From Proteiniphilum saccharofermentans (GTDB taxonomy: Bacteria > Bacteroidota > Bacteroidia > Bacteroidales > Dysgonomonadaceae), in the NCBI RefSeq assembly GCF_900095135.1, contig NZ_LT605205.1, forward strand, positions 1,364,001 to 1,428,000: DNA of 64,000 nt, read 5' to 3'. A program made the translations under genes and the position numbers. Position 1 is the first letter of the stretch, and each line of letters starts with the position of its first letter. Positions 62,863 through 64,000 of the stretch are shown one piece after another. Below the pieces are notes generated by a model. The model was given only the letters and a program-made list of their open reading frames with translations. It searched no databases and was not told the DNA's origin.

Positions 62863-64000
62863 CTAGGCACCCAGGCACTTATAAACATACTCCATATCCA
62901 CATTCTCCCGGATCACATCAGCGAGCCGGTTATATCCCTCTTCCTTACGGGCTTTATAATTGACGGTGGCGGAAATATCGGGATCTATCTGACGTAGCAC
63001 CCGTTCAATAACTGATGCATTATCAAAAATGCCGTGGATATAGGTTCCCCAGGTCTTGTCATTCAGGAAATAACCGTCAGTTTCACCGTTTTCCATACGG
63101 CAGAGCGGACGATTGGAAGATGTATGTCCTGCGTGTATCTCATATCCTTCACCTGAAATATCACTTTCAATAAATGAAAACCGGCATTGTCGCGTTTGTT
63201 TCCCATCAGCAAGGGTAGTGATAACCGGGAGTATGTTCAATCCGGGTAGTACCGGGATATTTCCTTCCACACCATCGGGGTCGCGGACTTCTTCTCCCAT
63301 CATCTGGTAACCGCCACAGATGCCATATACCGGTTTCCCGCTGCGGTGATGGGCCAGAACAACCTTGTCGAGGTGTTTTTCCCGTAATGTTTTTAAATCG
63401 GACAACGTATTTTTTGATCCGGGAATAATAATAATATCGGTCTGCGACAAGGTTTCCGGATTGTCCGAATAGAAAAGGTTCACGTCCGGTATCAGTTCCA
63501 GCATATTGAAATCGGTAAAGTTTGATAAGTGCTTCAACAATACTACTCCGATATTTATTTTTCCCTCTTTAAAAGCTGTTTTTTTCTTTTCGATAACCAC
63601 CCCATCTTCCTGTTCGATAAAAAGCCCTTTACAATAGGGGATAATACCAATTACCGGTTTTCCTGTCAGTCCTTCCAATATCTTTTTGCCATCGTCAAAC
63701 AGGGTGATATCTCCCCTGAACTTATTGATAATAATCCCTTTGATGGCATTGCATTCGGCTTCGGGAAGCAATTGAAGTGTTCCGTACACACTGGCGAACA
63801 CTCCGCCCTTATCAATATCAGCGACCAGAAATGTGGCGGCATTGGTATGCAGTGCCACACGCATGTTCACGATATCTTTCTCCCGGAGGTTGATTTCTGA
63901 AATACTACCGGCTCCTTCAATCACTATTGGATTATAGCGGCTGGCCAGCCTGTCGAACGAACGCATTACTTCCGAGAAGAGTGAGTCCCGGTCAGTCTCG
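62863..64000 (-). CDS. cobQ: Cobyric acid synthase CobQ, 5' part beyond the window
   Basis: The frame is open to the right edge, with 378 residues seen. Upstream of the first internal ATG (63966) the frame continues as ETDRDSLFSEV. The N-terminal ATPase part has YNPIVIEGAGSISEINL and FLVADIDKGGVFASVYGTLQ. The C-terminal glutamine amidotransferase domain has VYGICGGYQMMGEEV, with the catalytic Cys, and the His motif in TWGTYIHGIFDNA. It amidates adenosylcobyrinic acid a,c-diamide four times. About 110 N-terminal residues should be missing compared with the usual length of roughly 490. Confidence 0.95.
   Translation of the reverse strand, partial: ETDRDSLFSEVMRSFDRLASRYNPIVIEGAGSISEINLREKDIVNMRVALHTNAATFLVADIDKGGVFASVYGTLQLLPEAECNAIKGIIINKFRGDITLFDDGKKILEGLTGKPVIGIIPYCKGLFIEQEDGVVIEKKKTAFKEGKINIGVVLLKHLSNFTDFNMLELIPDVNLFYSDNPETLSQTDIIIIPGSKNTLSDLKTLREKHLDKVVLAHHRSGKPVYGICGGYQMMGEEVRDPDGVEGNIPVLPGLNILPVITTLADGKQTRQCRFSFIESDISGEGYEIHAGHTSSNRPLCRMENGETDGYFLNDKTWGTYIHGIFDNASVIERVLRQIDPDISATVNYKARKEEGYNRLADVIRENVDMEYVYKCLGA

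Overview
The window looks like a chromosomal piece from a member of the Bacteroidales, perhaps close to the Dysgonomonadaceae/Parabacteroides group (family placement is inference). The reasons are four SusC/SusD pairs, three ECF sigma/FecR anti-sigma sets whose FecR proteins end in a DUF4974-like domain, many small lipoproteins, and promoters of the Bacteroides type (TTTG about 16-20 bases before TAnnTTTG). There are no rRNA or tRNA genes, CRISPR arrays or complete insertion sequences that I can see.

Layout. (1) 1-11.3 kb, minus strand: a polysaccharide-utilisation locus (PUL1) with an ECF sigma factor, FecR, SusC, SusD, a DUF3823-type lipoprotein and a GH2 exo-glycosidase cut by the left edge. 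A plus-strand lysO gene pair sits between the sigma factor and its presumed FecR. (2) 11.5-26.1 kb, plus strand: an alpha-mannoside locus (PUL2) with an SGNH esterase, GH38, GH92, SusC, SusD and three lipoproteins, ending in a strong terminator. A convergent DUF6377-type membrane regulator follows. (3) 28-33.3 kb: an unusual 762-residue multi-HTH protein, two small membrane-anchored proteins, a GNAT acetyltransferase and a FrnE-like DsbA protein. (4) 33.4-40.9 kb: PUL3, a sigma/FecR/SusC/SusD set without its own enzymes. (5) 41-52 kb: PUL4 with sigma, FecR, SusC, SusD, a GH2 enzyme and a GH105 unsaturated-uronyl hydrolase. (6) 52-60.5 kb: housekeeping genes (ClpC-like ATPase, AI-2E family permease, DUF2007, SDR, S9 peptidase, DUF192). 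(7) 60.8-64 kb, minus strand: cobalamin genes cbiB, a CobD-like aminotransferase and cobQ, the last cut by the right edge.

How it works together. In PULs 1, 3 and 4 the SusC protein has an N-terminal STN domain. This fits trans-envelope signalling in which SusC senses glycan, the FecR protein relays it, and the ECF sigma factor switches on susC. PUL2 has a SusC without STN and instead a nearby DUF6377 regulator.

The most interesting signal is a possible antisense RNA at each of the three sigma-controlled susC genes. Each has a TAnnTTTG box on the strand opposite susC, touching or lying about 40 bases from the start codon, followed 60-110 bases further on by a terminator-like hairpin. PUL2 lacks this arrangement. 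It matches the known DonS-type cis-antisense RNAs of Bacteroides PULs. Other points worth a look are the 762-residue protein with RNA-polymerase-alpha-CTD-like, sigma-4-like and winged-helix parts, a 40-codon ORF coupled to the second sigma gene, and dispersed intergenic repeats (63-bp element, 29-bp tandem repeat, heptanucleotide arrays).
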